Assembly: GCA_963556145.1 (NCBI GenBank) | Contig: OY744465.1 | Location: 5,518,001-5,582,000, forward strand | Origin: Hygrocybe punicea | Lineage: Eukaryota; Basidiomycota; Agaricomycetes; Agaricales; Hygrophoraceae | Direction of reading: 5' to 3' | Length of the DNA: 64,000 bases | Shown here: positions 1 to 12,700 of the stretch, one piece after another | Layout: each line of letters starts with the position of its first letter | Position numbering within the stretch: position 1 is the stretch's first letter | Notes under the pieces: model-generated | Database searches by the model: none | What the model was told of the DNA's origin: nothing | The model's input: the letters and a program-made list of their open reading frames with translations, nothing else | Position numbers and translations under genes: made by a program

Positions 1-46
1 ACCTTCTCCTCACAGAAAGGACTTCATATTTACATTACCATAACAG

Positions 47-1054
47 GTCTATGCAGCTGGTTCGGAAGATATGGACACCCTTACATTTGCTGCGCCCATC
101 CTCTATCGGCACCTTACCTTTTCTGAAGCTAAAAAGCAACCGATCAGCGAAATAAATCTTGAAAAGGCACTCGAGGGCCTTGACATGGGCATGTCACAGG
201 TAGGATATCCGACTTTTTTGCAAGCCACTCCACTAAACGTTTTTCGTTCAGTTCATTGACCTATGTATTCTACTTGGCTGCGATTATTTGGAGCCTATAA
301 AGGGAGTGGGACCAAAATCCGCTCTAAAGCTCATCCGTGAATACAAAGGGCTAGCTGGCGTGATCAAACATCTTCGTTCCAAGTCAGTTATCTTGTCCTC
401 CACCTTATCTTATGCAATAGTAAATAACCTTGGATTTGATTTGGTGAATTAGAGCCGCGGAAAAGGCAGAAGCAGAAGATGTAAAGAAGAAGAAAGGTGG
501 AATCTCTGTCCCAGAAGAATGGCCTTGGGAAGAGGCTAAAATGGTATTTGAGAAACCTGACGTAACACCGGCAGAAGAGATCGAGGTCGGTTGATCATTT
601 TCTTCAATTTACTTGCTTCGAAATCTGACATCCTTCAGCTGGAATGGACAAACCCAGATGTGGATGGTTTGGTGCAATTTCTGGTGACTGAGAAAGGATT
701 CAAGTGAGATCTTCTGTTCTCGTGGCGTTGTTTTTTGTCCTGACGGTGCTGTTCTACATTTTAGCGAAGATCGTGTTCGAAAAGGAGCCGAGAAACTTCA
801 AAAGCATCTAAATAGCAAGCAACAAGGACGACTAGATGGTTTCTTTGCCGTTCTGCCCAAGACATCACCAAAGAAGGTCAAGAGCGAGACCGGCAAGGGT
901 AAAGAGAAAAAATCTGACGCAAAAGGGACAAAACGAAAGGTTCATGTTCCTTGTAAACTTTTAATAACGCTTTTACTGATGTACGCCTCCACCTTTGTAG
1001 AATGACGATAAAAAAGAGGGAGGGAGCAGCAAGAAGGCGAAAGCCAAGACATGA
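47..1054 (+). CDS. FEN1: Flap endonuclease 1 (FEN1/Rad27), 3' portion, 5' end outside window
   Basis: Structure-specific nuclease that removes 5' flaps during Okazaki-fragment maturation and long-patch base excision repair. Six exons are readable: 47-199, 252-382, 453-585, 639-703, 765-939 and 1001-1054. All junctions keep frame and use GT-AG ends. The visible part starts in the internal nuclease domain ([10 protein letters not shown], then [12 protein letters not shown], the helix-hairpin-helix region [11 protein letters not shown] and PVPEEW-like [11 protein letters not shown]). It ends with the PCNA-interacting box QGRLDGFF and a lysine-rich tail. The order and spacing match eukaryotic FEN1, so the call is firm. 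The N-terminal nuclease domain lies upstream of the window. Its 3' end converges on NOP12 with a gap of about 180 bp. Confidence 0.96.
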
Positions 1055-1234
1055 TAATTCGATACGGTTTCCTCCATTTATAATTTACATTCCTTGCTTG
1101 TCTCTCTCAACATACTTTCATAGTCTGCTCAGCCTAAATTATATTTACTGCTGTTGTATCCAAATCGTCTCTTGGGTTGATATATCTTTTCCGAACCGGA
1201 AGCATATATGGAGGACAGAAATGCTGAGGCAAAA

Positions 1235-3343
1235 CTACTTTTTCATATTCCGCTTCGCCAAACTCGGCTGGCTCCTGACCCTCCGTTTGATCTCCTTTCG
1301 TGGAGCAGACACTCTTTTCTTCATGGCTGAATCTTTGCGAACCCTCTCCCGCCGATCCTTCACTCGAGGTTTCACCCCACCTTTCTCCAACGCTATCCTG
1401 GCCTTCTTTTTGGCTAATCTCCTTGCCACTCGGTCCACGTCGGAGGATTTGTACTCCTTGCGAGCTTGTTTCGGGAGTTGGGCGAGTTTCTCGCCGAGAG
1501 CGGGATCACCTTTCGGTATTATGGGGACGGGGTGTGACTGTTGGATAGAACCAGGTGTGGTGGTGGTGGCGGTAGCGGTGGCGGCGATGCGACGGGAAAC
1601 GGAGGCGCCACCGGGAATAGTCTTGCAACGTTGGACGCGCAACTTACGCTTGGCAAATTTCAACTTTTCTTTTTCAAGCGCTAGGATCTCGTCGACGCAT
1701 TCACGGTCCTATACAATAAATAAACAAACGTCGTAAACATGAAGTGTCGACCATGCTGAAATACATGCTCACCGCGAACTGAACGTAAGCGAATCCTTTT
1801 CCCAGTTGAGTGTCTTTATCTCGGACGATTCGTACCCGTGACACCCAATACTTTGTCCCCTTCTCCTCACCGGTATTCTCGTCGTCCTCAATATCGTCCC
1901 CAATTGGAGGGCCTCGCTCTGCGCTAACTATCCCCTCAAAAAACGCCCTCAAGTCATCCTCTTTACTCGCAAAATCAAGGTTCCCAACAAAGATAGACAA
2001 TTTGGGGTCTCCGTCAGTTGTGTTGTGCTTGTTCGTCTTGTCTCGACTCGGCCCACTGTTGCTCACATGATCTACGCGAATTCTGCGGTCCATAAATATT
2101 GTCCCGTCACATTTTTCCACGGCCAACTTGGCAGCTTCGTAGGGGTCCATTGTTGGAGGCGGCGGGGGAAGATTGGAGGGCCGGGATTCGACGGGGGGCG
2201 CATGGGCAAACACGATATAGGCATTCACGGTGTCTGCGTCGGAATGAAATTCTTGATGGATAAAGGCGATTTTCCGTTTTTGTTGAGGAGTCAGGATTTT
2301 TTTCTGGTCACTCTTATTAGCATCATCATCTCCCTTCTGTTCACGCCAAGAGGAGATGCGATCGCGGTCGTGTGGCCGTAGTTCCTTAGTTGGCGTTGGA
2401 TTGCTCTTGATTTTGCTATGTGTGAGGTTCACGGATGCTCCATCGTCTTCTGCAGTAGGCAGCTTGGAAGTCGGGCTTTGGAATGGAACGGAGCGGAAAC
2501 GAGTGGATTCGATTTTGGCCGACGTGACTTGTGCGAGAATGTGACGTTGAAGCTGCTTGAGCAGAGGCTATTCGACGGAGTAGAATGTTATGAACAAATA
2601 GAAGCCTTGACGAGGGACAATCGTGGCACGTACTCTTTTTTGCGCGACTTCAAGGGGAACGTTGCCAACAAAAATAGTTCGCAAATCTCGTTGATTTGGT
2701 GTTTCTTCGCTCGGGGTGTATTTTAACTTTGCTCCAGAACGGCTGCTTGTGCTCTTAGAACCGGAAAGCGATTCGTGGACAAGCTGAGAGGGCTCCCCTT
2801 CTGTATCAGATGCATCTTGATTGGAATTCTTCATGTCAGCAACTCTTCCGGCGAGATAACCGTCTTCCAAATCGTTATCGTCGTCCTGCTCGTCGTGCTC
2901 GTTGATATTCTTTGCCTTTGCCTTTGCCTTTGCTTTTGCTTTTACCTTTCCACCTTTCCTTCCCTCGTCTGCTGTTAACTTGCCATTGACCTTCAGTTTC
3001 GCTTTTTTCGATGTTTCATCCTTTTCACCGTCGGTCCGCACTCGTTTCCTTTTCGAGCTATGGGCCTCGGTAGACTGACCGAAACCAGCCGTGTCCTCAC
3101 CCACTAGTTTGTGCTTTTCTCCCGGATTCTTGGATGAACCTACGGTAGAAACAGAGATTGCAGAACTAGTAACAGGTTTGACCTGTAAAAGATAATGTGT
3201 ACTCGTAACATGACTTGACCGAGAATACGGTAACATACGCTCGAACGGAAGAGTGCGTCCAACTCATTGTCAATAGGCTTTTGTAACTTTCCACCTTTAA
3301 TGGAGGAGGAATTCGAACCTAGTAGGAGGGTTGAAAGGGTCAT
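1235..3343 (-). CDS. NOP12: Nucleolar RNA-binding protein Nop12 (RBM34-type, two RRMs)
   Basis: Predicted nucleolar protein needed for 25S/5.8S pre-rRNA processing (family knowledge from yeast Nop12 and animal RBM34). Exons 3343-3239, 3182-2634, 2567-1773 and 1708-1235 join in frame to 640 residues. The N-terminus MTLSTLLLG is typical. A long Lys/Asp-rich low-complexity stretch follows, including an alternating Lys-Ala run. RRM1 begins near TIFVGNVPLEV (about residue 205) and continues across an intron with the IESTRFRS motif. RRM2 has LSIFVGNLDF and ends GKGFAYVQF, just before the last intron. The C-terminus is strongly basic, as in Nop12. The start is the first ATG of the conserved N-terminus. 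Upstream lies a non-coding gap before the protease gene. Confidence 0.93.
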
Positions 3344-4223
3344 TTGGCGCCCAGTCTGGTCATGTGATGGCTATCCCTCTTCAACAGACTTCAACTGCAT
3401 TCGATATGGAGTTCAAGTTATGCCCTGCCTCAGAGTCCAACCCTAGTATAATAGTGCTACTGCAGAAGCCTACAGCCGTTTGGTAGCCTAGGCTGAAAAC
3501 TGGCGAATTCCAGCAAACCTAGTAAGGGACGTCAAAGGTGACCGAAGCAGATACTATGCACTAGTACTCTGGGTCAACACTGCGGTATCATTGAGCACTG
3601 CGCGCCTGTATCGTAGATAGCACGAGCTCCTCATCCTCCTCCTCATCGTACGACCTCGGCCAAGAGGTTAGGGAATTGGTTCAGCACATTGCATGGAAAC
3701 GAATGCATCGGGGTCTTGAGATCAGGGAATAAAGATTTAGCGAGTGCAAACATCTTGCGACGGCGTTCGCACGACGCACTCAGTTGCGGCAACTGCAGCG
3801 ATGGCTGGGTCGGAAATCTTCGTGTAAGAAGGTAGGGGAGGGGCCTTGTCGTCCTTGGTCATAATGGCACGATACATCACACGATACATCAAGCATCAGA
3901 CCAGAGCATTACCCTTCGGAAGATTGGCATACGTGCGAGTATTTTCAATGCTTTGCGCAGCAGTGTGTCCGGGCATCGACCTATTACTCTCCACACGCTG
4001 AGCCATCTCAACAAGGTGTTGCAGTGGCCGTCGTCAACCCAAGAGCCTGCATAGTCCACTCGGATTACGCTGGCAACAGTTGATAAGACATTCCTTACGA
4101 CGTAAGGGCTATGTAGATACGACACCTGCTGATGCCTGGCAAGATCAGCAGCGCTCATCTCGTTAATTTCCTCTTTCACGGCCATTTCGACCGTCGCGCT
4201 GGGCGCACTTTGCAAGAGTCTCA
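3344..4223. other. Intergenic region with no supportable gene
   Basis: About 880 bp between the divergent NOP12 and aspartic-protease starts. A minus-strand open frame at 3889-4224 contains one ATG-started piece (MAVKEEINEMSAADLARHQQ) followed by a possible donor. No continuation reads as a recognisable protein, and I could not build a convincing splice model. It must hold the promoters of both neighbours. No repeats were seen. Confidence 0.5.
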
Positions 4224-6483
4224 ATGCATTGCATTTATATATTCTTCGCTGTCCTTTACTTGCAGTCGTGTTTTAGCTTGGCCCTACCTCTACAATTCCG
4301 AAGCCGAAGCAATGCAAATGATGACTCGACGGCTTGTGACGTTCAAAACTGCAGAGCGGTGGAAATCAGCCAGGGGTCATTAGAACTGGACGGGCTCACT
4401 GGATCTGTTGGACTCGGGGACAGCCAAGATCTGTATGTGAACTCTTTCCCAGAACATGAACAATCGTCAATCCGATGTCTTTTCCTAGGATGTACACTGT
4501 TCCCATTGAACTGGGAGGTACGGTCGTGGCTCTACATTTAGGTTGATTAATCTTTACCTTCATCGAACCTTTTTGTTTCCTCAAGTCTTCTCTAGACACC
4601 GGTTCAAGTGATCTTTGGGTTGCATCTCAAGCTTGCCAGTCTACTCTTTGCCAGAACACCGATGTACCTCTCTATGAATCCTCGTCGTTTAATCCCTCCG
4701 GAAAAAGTATCACTCTGAATTACGGGGACTCCAAAACAGGCACATTTGCTTCAGGTCTCATCGGAAAGGATGTCGCTACCATCGCCGGTATAGCTATGCC
4801 TAATCAACAGTTTGCTGCCATGAATGCCACAACAAACCCTGTTCTTCAATATGGTGCTGCTGGCATATTAGGTCTTGGTTTTCCTAGCGCCAGGTATTGG
4901 TCGGAATCGTATATATCGACGAGCAATGGTTCAATATCTTTTTTTCTGGCAGCATGATTCAAACTGCCGTTGTGAATCAGAAGGTAAACTTTTGTCTGCT
5001 CTTACTCCGTACTGGGTTGTTATACTGTTCTTTCGGTAGTTCGATGACACGCCTACCAACGACGAATTCTTCAACGCTATTCCTGATGATGGGCCTCTGC
5101 TCTCACGCATGGTCATGTCTGGTAAACTCGCCCAGCCCATGTTCGCCGTTAGTATGACATGCATTGTTGGTTCCTTTGGCATTGACAGGTTCCATCCATT
5201 TCCCATAGATAACTCTGCAAAGAGACACCGTTGAGATTGGTGGCAATGGCGCGCTTACCATTGGCAAGCTCCCTGACGGAATCGACAATTCAAGTTTGAC
5301 TTGGGTTCCCGTTCGGCTGTACTCTCATGCTGAGGGGGGTATGTCGCCTCCTACATTTGCCCCAAATGAGGTGTGTGCGTAAATCTCGTCAACCAACAAT
5401 CAGAGTTAACTTATCTGGGTAGGTTTATCCGCTGTACGCTTGTTTCAAATTTATTCTATATGCCAGGAGTAACAAGACATCATGTAGGCGCTGGGAAATT
5501 GAACTTGACGACGTATACGTTGACGGAAGATTAATGCCCAAGTCAAATATTCCTAGCGGTGGCGTGTCGCCAGGAACTGTCTCCGCACTCATTGATACCG
5601 TACGTCCTGATTCTCCTGATGATGCCACGCTACTCATACACATTTACATTCAGGGCAACTCTTTGATCAGGGGCCCCAGCGACGTCGTTCAAGCTGTCTT
5701 GAGTGCAGTCTCCCCTCACTACGCTGCCACCAAGACATCCGCAACCATGCCTTGTTCGGTTCCTCACACAATGACATTCAAGATCGGCGGACAAATGTTC
5801 CCTGTAGATCCAGCCAACTTCATTGGCCCGTACACCGAAGACGCCAAGACATGTGTGGCCAGTGAGCTGGTTCCCACTGATCCTCCGAGAGTGGGAGCGT
5901 TGTACAGCTGGAGTCTGGGGGATCCGTTCTTGAAATCGTGCGTGAGACATCTTGCTCACCATGGCTCTCCCGCCTGACTCATGTGTCTTACCTGGCAGGA
6001 ACCTAGTCGCCTTTTATTACGGCAACCTTACTCACCCATCCGTTGACCCACCTCGTATTGGCTTCCTTTCAACCGTCCCAGCCAATGCGAAAGCATCGCT
6101 GGCAAGTGCCGTAGAAGCGGCCGCCCAAAATAGAGGCTCATTCCAATGCAAGTACCATTCGTCATCCTGAGAGCTCTATCATCTCATCCAACCTACTGTC
6201 TCAAAATTGTTCTGCAGCCACTTTCCAACTTGCACCGACAGCTAGTGCAGACATAGCTGCGGTAACGATTACACCCAGCACGGCTGCAGTCACTCCTACT
6301 GCGTCACCAGTCACTCCTACTGCGTCACCAGTCACTCCTACTGCGTCACCAGTCACTCCTACTGCATCACCACCGTCCACCGAATCGATCTCTTTCCCAC
6401 AAATCAATGCGGCGCTCCCCGCCGAATGTGGGTGTGTTTGGCTTGCTATTCTCTGTTTTGTTGTGCTTTTCAGGTTGCTGTGA
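4224..6483 (+). CDS. Secreted pepsin-like aspartic protease (family A1) with probable Thr/Pro-rich C-terminal anchor region
   Basis: Extracellular or cell-surface endopeptidase. Exons: 4224-4432, 4489-4541, 4596-4893, 4953-4983, 5040-5147, 5209-5370, 5423-5433, 5488-5599, 5654-5937 and 5999 onward. A hydrophobic signal peptide follows the first ATG. The first catalytic motif, LDTGSSDLWV, is split across an intron. The second, ALIDTGNSLI, lies at the exon 8/9 junction. The hydrophobic-Gly motif AAGILGLGFPSA is present. Exon 7 is only 11 nt, needed to restore NEVYPLRWE. The 3' end is uncertain. The frame meets a stop at 6168-6170, but the next 300 bp encode a Thr/Ser/Pro repeat and a hydrophobic C-terminus ending at 6483. 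A weak intron (donor near 6153, acceptor near 6244) would join them. Anchored aspartic proteases of this shape are common in agaricomycetes. Confidence 0.88.
6289..6372 (+). repeat. Four tandem 21-bp repeats encoding VTPTASP
   Basis: Four in-frame copies of a 21-bp unit, the last with one changed base. They encode a likely O-glycosylated Thr/Ser/Pro stalk before a hydrophobic tail (CVWLAILCFVVLF). The frame is open from about 6220 to the stop at 6481-6483, which argues that it belongs to the protease gene. Confidence 0.8.
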
Positions 6484-6638
6484 CGCAAGCAGTTGAGTCT
6501 CATTACGTAGTTGGTAAGGGTAGAAATTGGTATTTAGACTGTGGTTCGGAACTTCAATATAAAAACATTAATAAACCGGATCCAATAACATTATCCACGA
6601 CTCCGGTGTCGAAACAAGTAAAATTGCGCCAAATGATT

Positions 6639-8289
6639 TCAAGTCATTGGCCATTCAGAGAACGCACCCTGACCGAATCTAAAGAAGCTGATATTCCCGA
6701 CATCGACCGCTGCTATGACAATTGTTTTCTTCCCCGCCTTCAGCGCCATGAAGGGATTTGGCCTGCGCACCGGGGTGGAGCTTGCGATTGGCCGTAGCCG
6801 CACGGCCCACGGAAACAGTCGCTGGAATAACGACTGCCAGACAAGAACTGGAGCCGATGTGGGTGTAGATACGGGCGCTGATGGATCCGGAACAGATTTT
6901 CCAGTAGCTTGTCGTCTTTGGCGTGGTAATGGGGGTGGAAGTTCAGGGAGGAGATCGAATAAGGCACTTAGTTCGCCAAGGGAGGGCACCGGTGTTGTCC
7001 GTGCGCTACACACACGAAGAAATCAGCATGGTCAGGGAAAATAACACATGTTGCTTACTCTACAACGACGACAGAAAAATCTGGAGGAGGTGGCGCCGAT
7101 TTACGGAATGGAGTTGATGGCTTGTAGAGGTTGAAGAAAAATTTGTAGGGCGAGTTCGACGGCTTCGCAGACAACAAGGGAATTCCGTGTCCTGATGGGA
7201 TGATCCGCAGAGATTTGAATAGAGAAGCTGCAGAGAAAGGTGAAGTTCGAAGAATCGGCGTGAACTAGAGATGTCGCATACTATAGTTTTTATCATGGTG
7301 AAGAAAATAACTAAAACGGAGCGGCCTCCACCAATCGAAACCTGCCGTCAACGACCGGATGAACCTCGACAACCAATATGAAAACACAGCACAAAGTCGC
7401 TGAGATACTGTTTGTTCCCGCATTGCTCTCAGAATCGGCGGAGGAGGACTGGGATACCACGTCGTAGGAGGGTCGGCTCGAGTGACAACGTATCCCAGTC
7501 TTTTCAGGTACGCGTATACCTGCGTTTTTCCAGATGAGTGACCACAAAAATACAGACAGAGAAGGTGAGCTATGCACCTGATACTTATCAAGCGTCAAAT
7601 TTTCCATACCAATCATCTCGCTGTATGCTTGATGAACACTCATGGGAGAACCTTGTACATCTTCCAACCCCAAAGTATTTTTGGTCAATAGATCACTTTG
7701 CTTCCAGCAGAAGAGTGCACCCCGTTCGACGAGATATATGGCTTCTTCTGGAAGTAATTCCAATCTTTTGTACATTTTTCCTGGTTCTCCTTCAGCAGGC
7801 AGAGGTCGAGGGGTAGAGTGACCCATTACAGAGAAATGAATTCCGCGAGCCAAAGTTACATGAACTCGGGCGATATCCGGATGCCATATACCATAACTGA
7901 TAGACTTGCTAGAATGCTTGAGAATTAAGAAGGTGGTCTAAGGTAGAACATACTGGATGGATTACCTCGAACTGTTACGAGTCGCTTTCAAAGCATCGAA
8001 CATGGCATCTCTTGCACGATCCAAGATGTGCAGCTGTAGGCCTGAGCCGCCTCCTGGGGCGGGTTCGAAATCCTTTTCTCCGCGTTTTGGAATTACAGGA
8101 CGTGCAGTACCCGACCTGAGCAGACATTCAAGTTGGCAAGCGTCAATGCTGTGGCGCACTTGCTTACAATAATTTCGTCCAATCGGGCCCGTCATATTCC
8201 TCCCCTGAAGACTGTCCATCCTCTTCTTCCGTCTGTTCGCCCAATTTCAGATCCAGAGGTGCATTGGGTATTTCGAGCGAGTCATCCAT
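6639..8289 (-). CDS. SEN54: tRNA-splicing endonuclease subunit Sen54
   Basis: Structural subunit of the heterotetrameric tRNA splicing endonuclease, which binds and positions intron-containing pre-tRNA (established for Sen54). Six exons join in frame: 8289-8168, 8115-7966, 7908-7578, 7519-7282, 7227-7059 and 7005-6639, giving 458 residues. The N-terminal Sen54 domain is clear: PKRGEKDFEP, RDAMFDALKATR, HFSVMG, LELLPEEAIYLVERGAL and YQVYAYLKRLGYVVTRA. The C-terminus carries the conserved VDARTTPVPSL and GKKTIVIAAVDVGNISFFRF followed by FGQG. The middle is Pro-rich and variable. The first ATG gives MDDSLEIPNAPLDL. The gene is divergent from PET8, with only 77 bp between the two starts. Confidence 0.95.
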
Positions 8290-8366
8290 AGAAATTATTG
8301 TTCAAGTGGAAGTCACGCGACGGCGGTGACGCGACCTCTACAATTTGCGAGCAAAAGCCTCTCGCA
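8290..8366. promoter_or_regulatory. Bidirectional intergenic promoter, SEN54/PET8
   Basis: The 77 bp between two divergent ATGs must contain both core promoters or 5' leaders. Most of it (from 8303) was carried along in the PET8 duplication at 47,408, where 14 bp between short repeats is missing. No TATA box is evident. Confidence 0.55.
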
Positions 8367-9538
8367 ATGATGGAACCCAAACCGGCTTTCCTTCATACAC
8401 TCGCAGTAAACAAATGGATCTAAACAAAGTAGACTGGCATTAATTACTTAAATCCCAGGCAGGTGGCCTTGCCGGAACGGCGGTAGATCTTCTTTTGTTT
8501 CCACTTGACACTATCAAGACGCGCCTGCAATCTGCCCAAGGGCTTGCTCGCGCTGGAGGGCTCAAAGGGGTTTACAAAGGGGTTGGAAGCGTCATCGTCG
8601 GTAGTGCACCAGGAGGTAAATCGAGCTACTCATATAACGTTCGACAAAAGTTGATTCGACTTCTGTGCAGCGGCGGCATTTTTCTCTGTGTATGAAACCT
8701 TGAAACACAACCTGCCCTTCCCAACCCATCTTGCGCCCGTCAACCATATGTTCTCTGCATCCATTGCTGAGATTGTACGGGATTTGTTGACCCTCTCTTG
8801 ATCTACTTTTTCACGAGCTTTTTGATCAGTTCAGGCGGCGTGTTTGATACGTGTTCCCACTGAAGTAATCAAGACAAGAACGCAGACATCCGTTTACGGT
8901 GCCTTGGCGCAATCATCCCTCGCAGCTGCCAAAGTTATCCTATCCACGGATGGTTGGCGTGGGCTCTATCGAGGTTTCGGGTCAACAATAATGAGAGAGG
9001 TACATCTAGAATGGCTCGCGGACTCATTTCACCATTCTCAAATTTGTCCCACAGATTCCTTTCACTTCCCTCCAATTTCCCCTTTATGAAATGTTGAAAT
9101 TACAGTTATCACAGCAAGTCCACAGAAAGCCATTGTACGCACATGAAGCTGCCTTGTGCGGCAGCATCGCAGGGGGGACTGCGGCTGCCATTACAACTCC
9201 TCTCGATGTACTTAAAACTCGAGTGATGCTTGATCTCAGAGTAAGCAACTGAATCCGCGACATTACGCTGGTGTTCACTGTCACCTATAAAGGACGGTTC
9301 CAAAGAGAAGCTTCCCAGCTTACTTACCCGGCTGCGTCAGATTTACGCATCTGAAGGCATCGGCGCACTTTTTGCTGGTGTTGTTCCTCGGGCGTTATGG
9401 ATATCTGCAGGCGGAGCGGTTTTTTTGGGCGTTTATGAGTGGGCCATACATGGGTTAATGGACTATAGATACTATTAAACCCTGTTGATCTTTGGATCAC
9501 TCGCTCTCTATTCTACACCGCCCACCCGAGACTCCAGA
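8303..9538 (+). repeat. Segmental duplication unit, copy 1 (contains PET8)
   Basis: Nearly identical to 47,408-48,616 in the same orientation. The match starts at the shared CAAGTGGAAGTCACG and stops after ACTCCAGA, 60 bp beyond the PET8 stop. Differences are scattered substitutions, a 14-bp upstream deletion, an 8-bp exon deletion and small intron indels in copy 2. This copy keeps the reading frame. Confidence 0.93.
8367..9478 (+). CDS. PET8: Mitochondrial S-adenosylmethionine carrier (Pet8/SLC25A26 type)
   Basis: Inner-membrane carrier importing SAM into mitochondria for methylation, lipoate and biotin synthesis (family knowledge). Exons 8367-8405, 8459-8615, 8671-8774, 8835-8999, 9055-9240 and 9293-9478 encode 278 residues in frame. 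Three mitochondrial-carrier repeats show the signature P-x-D/E-x-x-[24 protein letters not shown] and [10 protein letters not shown]. The Pet8-like blocks [60 protein letters not shown] and [15 protein letters not shown] are all present, which separates it from other SLC25 members. Two adjacent in-frame ATGs exist; I chose the first. A frameshifted copy lies 39 kb downstream. Confidence 0.95.
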
Positions 9539-9757
9539 TTGAACTGATGGTAGCAGTTCGTGCGAAAGTGGAGACTGTCGACCTCAGTTCCCTTCAAGCC
9601 CTAAGGCGAGCAGCATCCGAAGTCGGGTCAATATGCACTATTATGTAGATGAAGTACAAATGCTTTCATGTATGTTGTTCTTGCCTAGCATTGAGATAAA
9701 GGCAATGGGCCACCTTATTACACTTTTCCTAACAATAATAGGTAGTTGTACGTTTTT

Positions 9758-12700
9758 CTATCCAAGTTTCTTGCATCCAAGCTTATGTCGTGACCAGTCA
9801 GCATTCTGGCAATTCTTTCCGCAATACACCGTCTTCGTGCAACGACTGCACCTCATCAACCTCCCTCCCGCTTTACTCGCACCCTTTCCACAACGGGCGC
9901 ACGAAGAAACGTCGACGTCGACGTCTCGGTTCGAGTTCACGGTCCCACTGCCTCCATCGACACTCGCCTCGTCATCACCTTTTTGAAGTCCTTTGACTCG
10001 CGAGTGATCCTTCAATGTCCCAGCAACACTTTCCACATACGGCACGGCAAACAGCTGCGAGAATGCAGCACGCGTCACAAATGGCGCCAATGCCTTCCAC
10101 TTCGCTACCTCTCTAAATTCGCCCAGCCCCACACCTTCCCCGCATGCACATATGGGATTCTGCTCAAACTCAACGGAAAGCGGTATTTTGCCTGTCTTAG
10201 TGTACTGGCAGGTCGGTTTGTGACTCCATGTCCGGCAACGTTCCACAAATACAGGAAACAGGTGCTTCCACGCCGTGACTTCCTCTCCTTTCGTTACAAT
10301 ACTAATGTTCAGCGTGAGGTTGGCAATGAGCTGTGCGTGTTGGTCCAATAATCGGTGGGTCAATGGGAGGATACAAGTGTCTGCGACCAAGGTAGCCGAT
10401 GCTAAATCAAAGCAAAGGCGGTTAATGAAAATGAGAGTGTACACTCCGCCATCGGAAGGGTCGGTGAATCCAAATATCCTGCGTGCATTGGGTTCGATCG
10501 CACGACTGAATAGCGCGTGGAGCGTGTCTTTCACATTAACAAGTACATCGGCTTCTGATGACATCTCCCGTAGATCACGTTCACGATCTGACAGTCCGAG
10601 AGAAACATGTGGATTAACCCAATCGGTCCCATGCTTGCGTGGATTGAATGTCGGTAAACGTTGTAGATCCAGTCGGTGAACGTTCCAAGCTGTCAGGGTA
10701 CCGTCTCCACATGGAAGCAATGGGAAATTCTTGATCGAGAAACCACCTGGACGTCGATGCCAAGATAATGGGACAACAGCCTGCGAATAATGTCAAGGTC
10801 CGCAATTTTATGTTTATTTCCAAGGAAATAAGTACAAACCTCAATCCAACCCGACTTGCGTGCGATACGCAGCTTGGTTTCTTCGCCGTTGACAGGGAAT
10901 GGGTACGTCAAAAGTTTCGACTCTTTACCTAAAGTCACCTCTATAACACATGGAGACATTTGCTTCGATCCCGCCTCTCCCTGTACATCTTCTCTAGCCA
11001 ACTTCCCGATCTCCCATTTGGTTCCCAAAGTCGAGATCTTCAAATCACGTACAGCTACAGAAACCCGTTCATGCGTGATTGTTGGTGAAGGTGGCTCCAG
11101 ATTAGTTTCTCTTGTGGAAAAATATGGGCTTTGCGGTACGATGTGAAAAAGCTTTGGGTCCGAGAGATTGACACTGAATAAAGACATATTATCGCCTAGC
11201 TTGTTTCTGAGCGCTGATGTCATGGCAGGTGTGATGTATACTCCCAAGCCAACTTGCATATCCTGTATATCCGCAATAATAAAGCAATACGACGGGATCC
11301 AGACGGAGAGCACAAGATCAGACGATCCCAACGATCCCTTCGGATTCTCATCCACGATGGCACGAGTGCTACTCCCGCTACCTTCGACAGTCAGGTTGCC
11401 AAATACGAGCTGGATACCTGAGAACATACTGTGAAAAGATGTTGACCAGAAATTACATAGAAGAAAGGGTGTCCCAATGTTTGGTTGGTCCAAAACCTTA
11501 AGCTTCTGTCTAGGAACAGTGAGGAGAAGGCAGACCACCGGGGGGACTGTCACCCAGTTCCGGAACAATGCAGTTTTCGCAAAATTAATGGTGGGTGGCA
11601 TCTGGTAAATTTCAACGGAATACACGCCTCGCCTATGAAGCTGGCAGCAAAGATCTTGATAGAAGTTGGTCCCTAGAATGAGCTTTCTATCCGCCTGAAA
11701 CATGTCGAATAGATTTTCCATGACCAACCGCCAGTTGGTCTGGACCCGTGATTTGACAAGGCTGAGGAGTGCTGCGAATGTACTTCTATCATAGTGAATG
11801 AGATTTGTCGACTTCCTTGGATTTTGCATGACTGCAGACAGGTTTTCATGTTGGAACATGTGATGGTAGATATCGAAGAGAAGTTTCGCCAAGTCAAGGG
11901 GGTCGAACGTTGAGAACAACCGGTCCTGATTGAATTGATGCAACGCAATGGTATCACCAAGGTAAGGTATCTTCCACGCAATTCGTTCGTGATATTGCTT
12001 GTTGGTTGTCTCGTCGAAGATCTGTCTCATTAAAATCTCATGCACGTTGCAATGAGAGTTAAAGCCGGAGAGATAGTCAACCGGTGCAATTCCACAGAGC
12101 AAAGAGATCACTTGAATATCTGTGCATAAACGCTCCATGAGGGCTTTCATGCCGTCATCAGCACCGACTATAAGGCTCTCGGTGTAGATGGTAGAAGACG
12201 GTCCATGAATTAGGAGAGGAACCGTTGCGATGAGTACATTTAAAAGTCCTATATGATCGGCGATGTTGGAGGTTTCGATGACGTTGAATGCTGTAGGAGC
12301 TGCTCGAGACATGTCAGCAGCGTAATCGCCTCCGTCAAGCACGAGTTCAGCCGCGGAAAAGGGCGAGACAAACTGGGAGGCCGATGTCGAACCTGTGGTT
12401 TGACAATTCCGGAGAGTATGGCATAATGCAAGAGCGTCGCCAACGAAGAATCTTACGATGACAGGGCTATGGGAACTTGGTAATACGGCTTTCTTGAAGG
12501 TATCACACCATTCCTTGAACTGAGATTGTGCGCAAGCGATCAAGTCATCGATTGTGACCGACTTTCTAGACTTGTGTTCTGCGGCAAAAGCTGCAAGAAG
12601 GTGGAAACTTTGCAGAGGATACGACCCATAATGCAGATAGCAACCTTCCCCCATGACGGAATAGATGAAAGTAGGGTTCAGGAGCTTCGCCGATTCGACG

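Noticed and set aside
1002..1736. 244-codon plus-strand ORF overlapping FEN1 end and NOP12
   Set aside because: Shadow of FEN1's last exon and the antisense of NOP12.
3889..4224. 111-codon minus-strand ORF between NOP12 and the protease
   Set aside because: Begins with a non-ATG codon, no recognisable family, and no consistent exon model.
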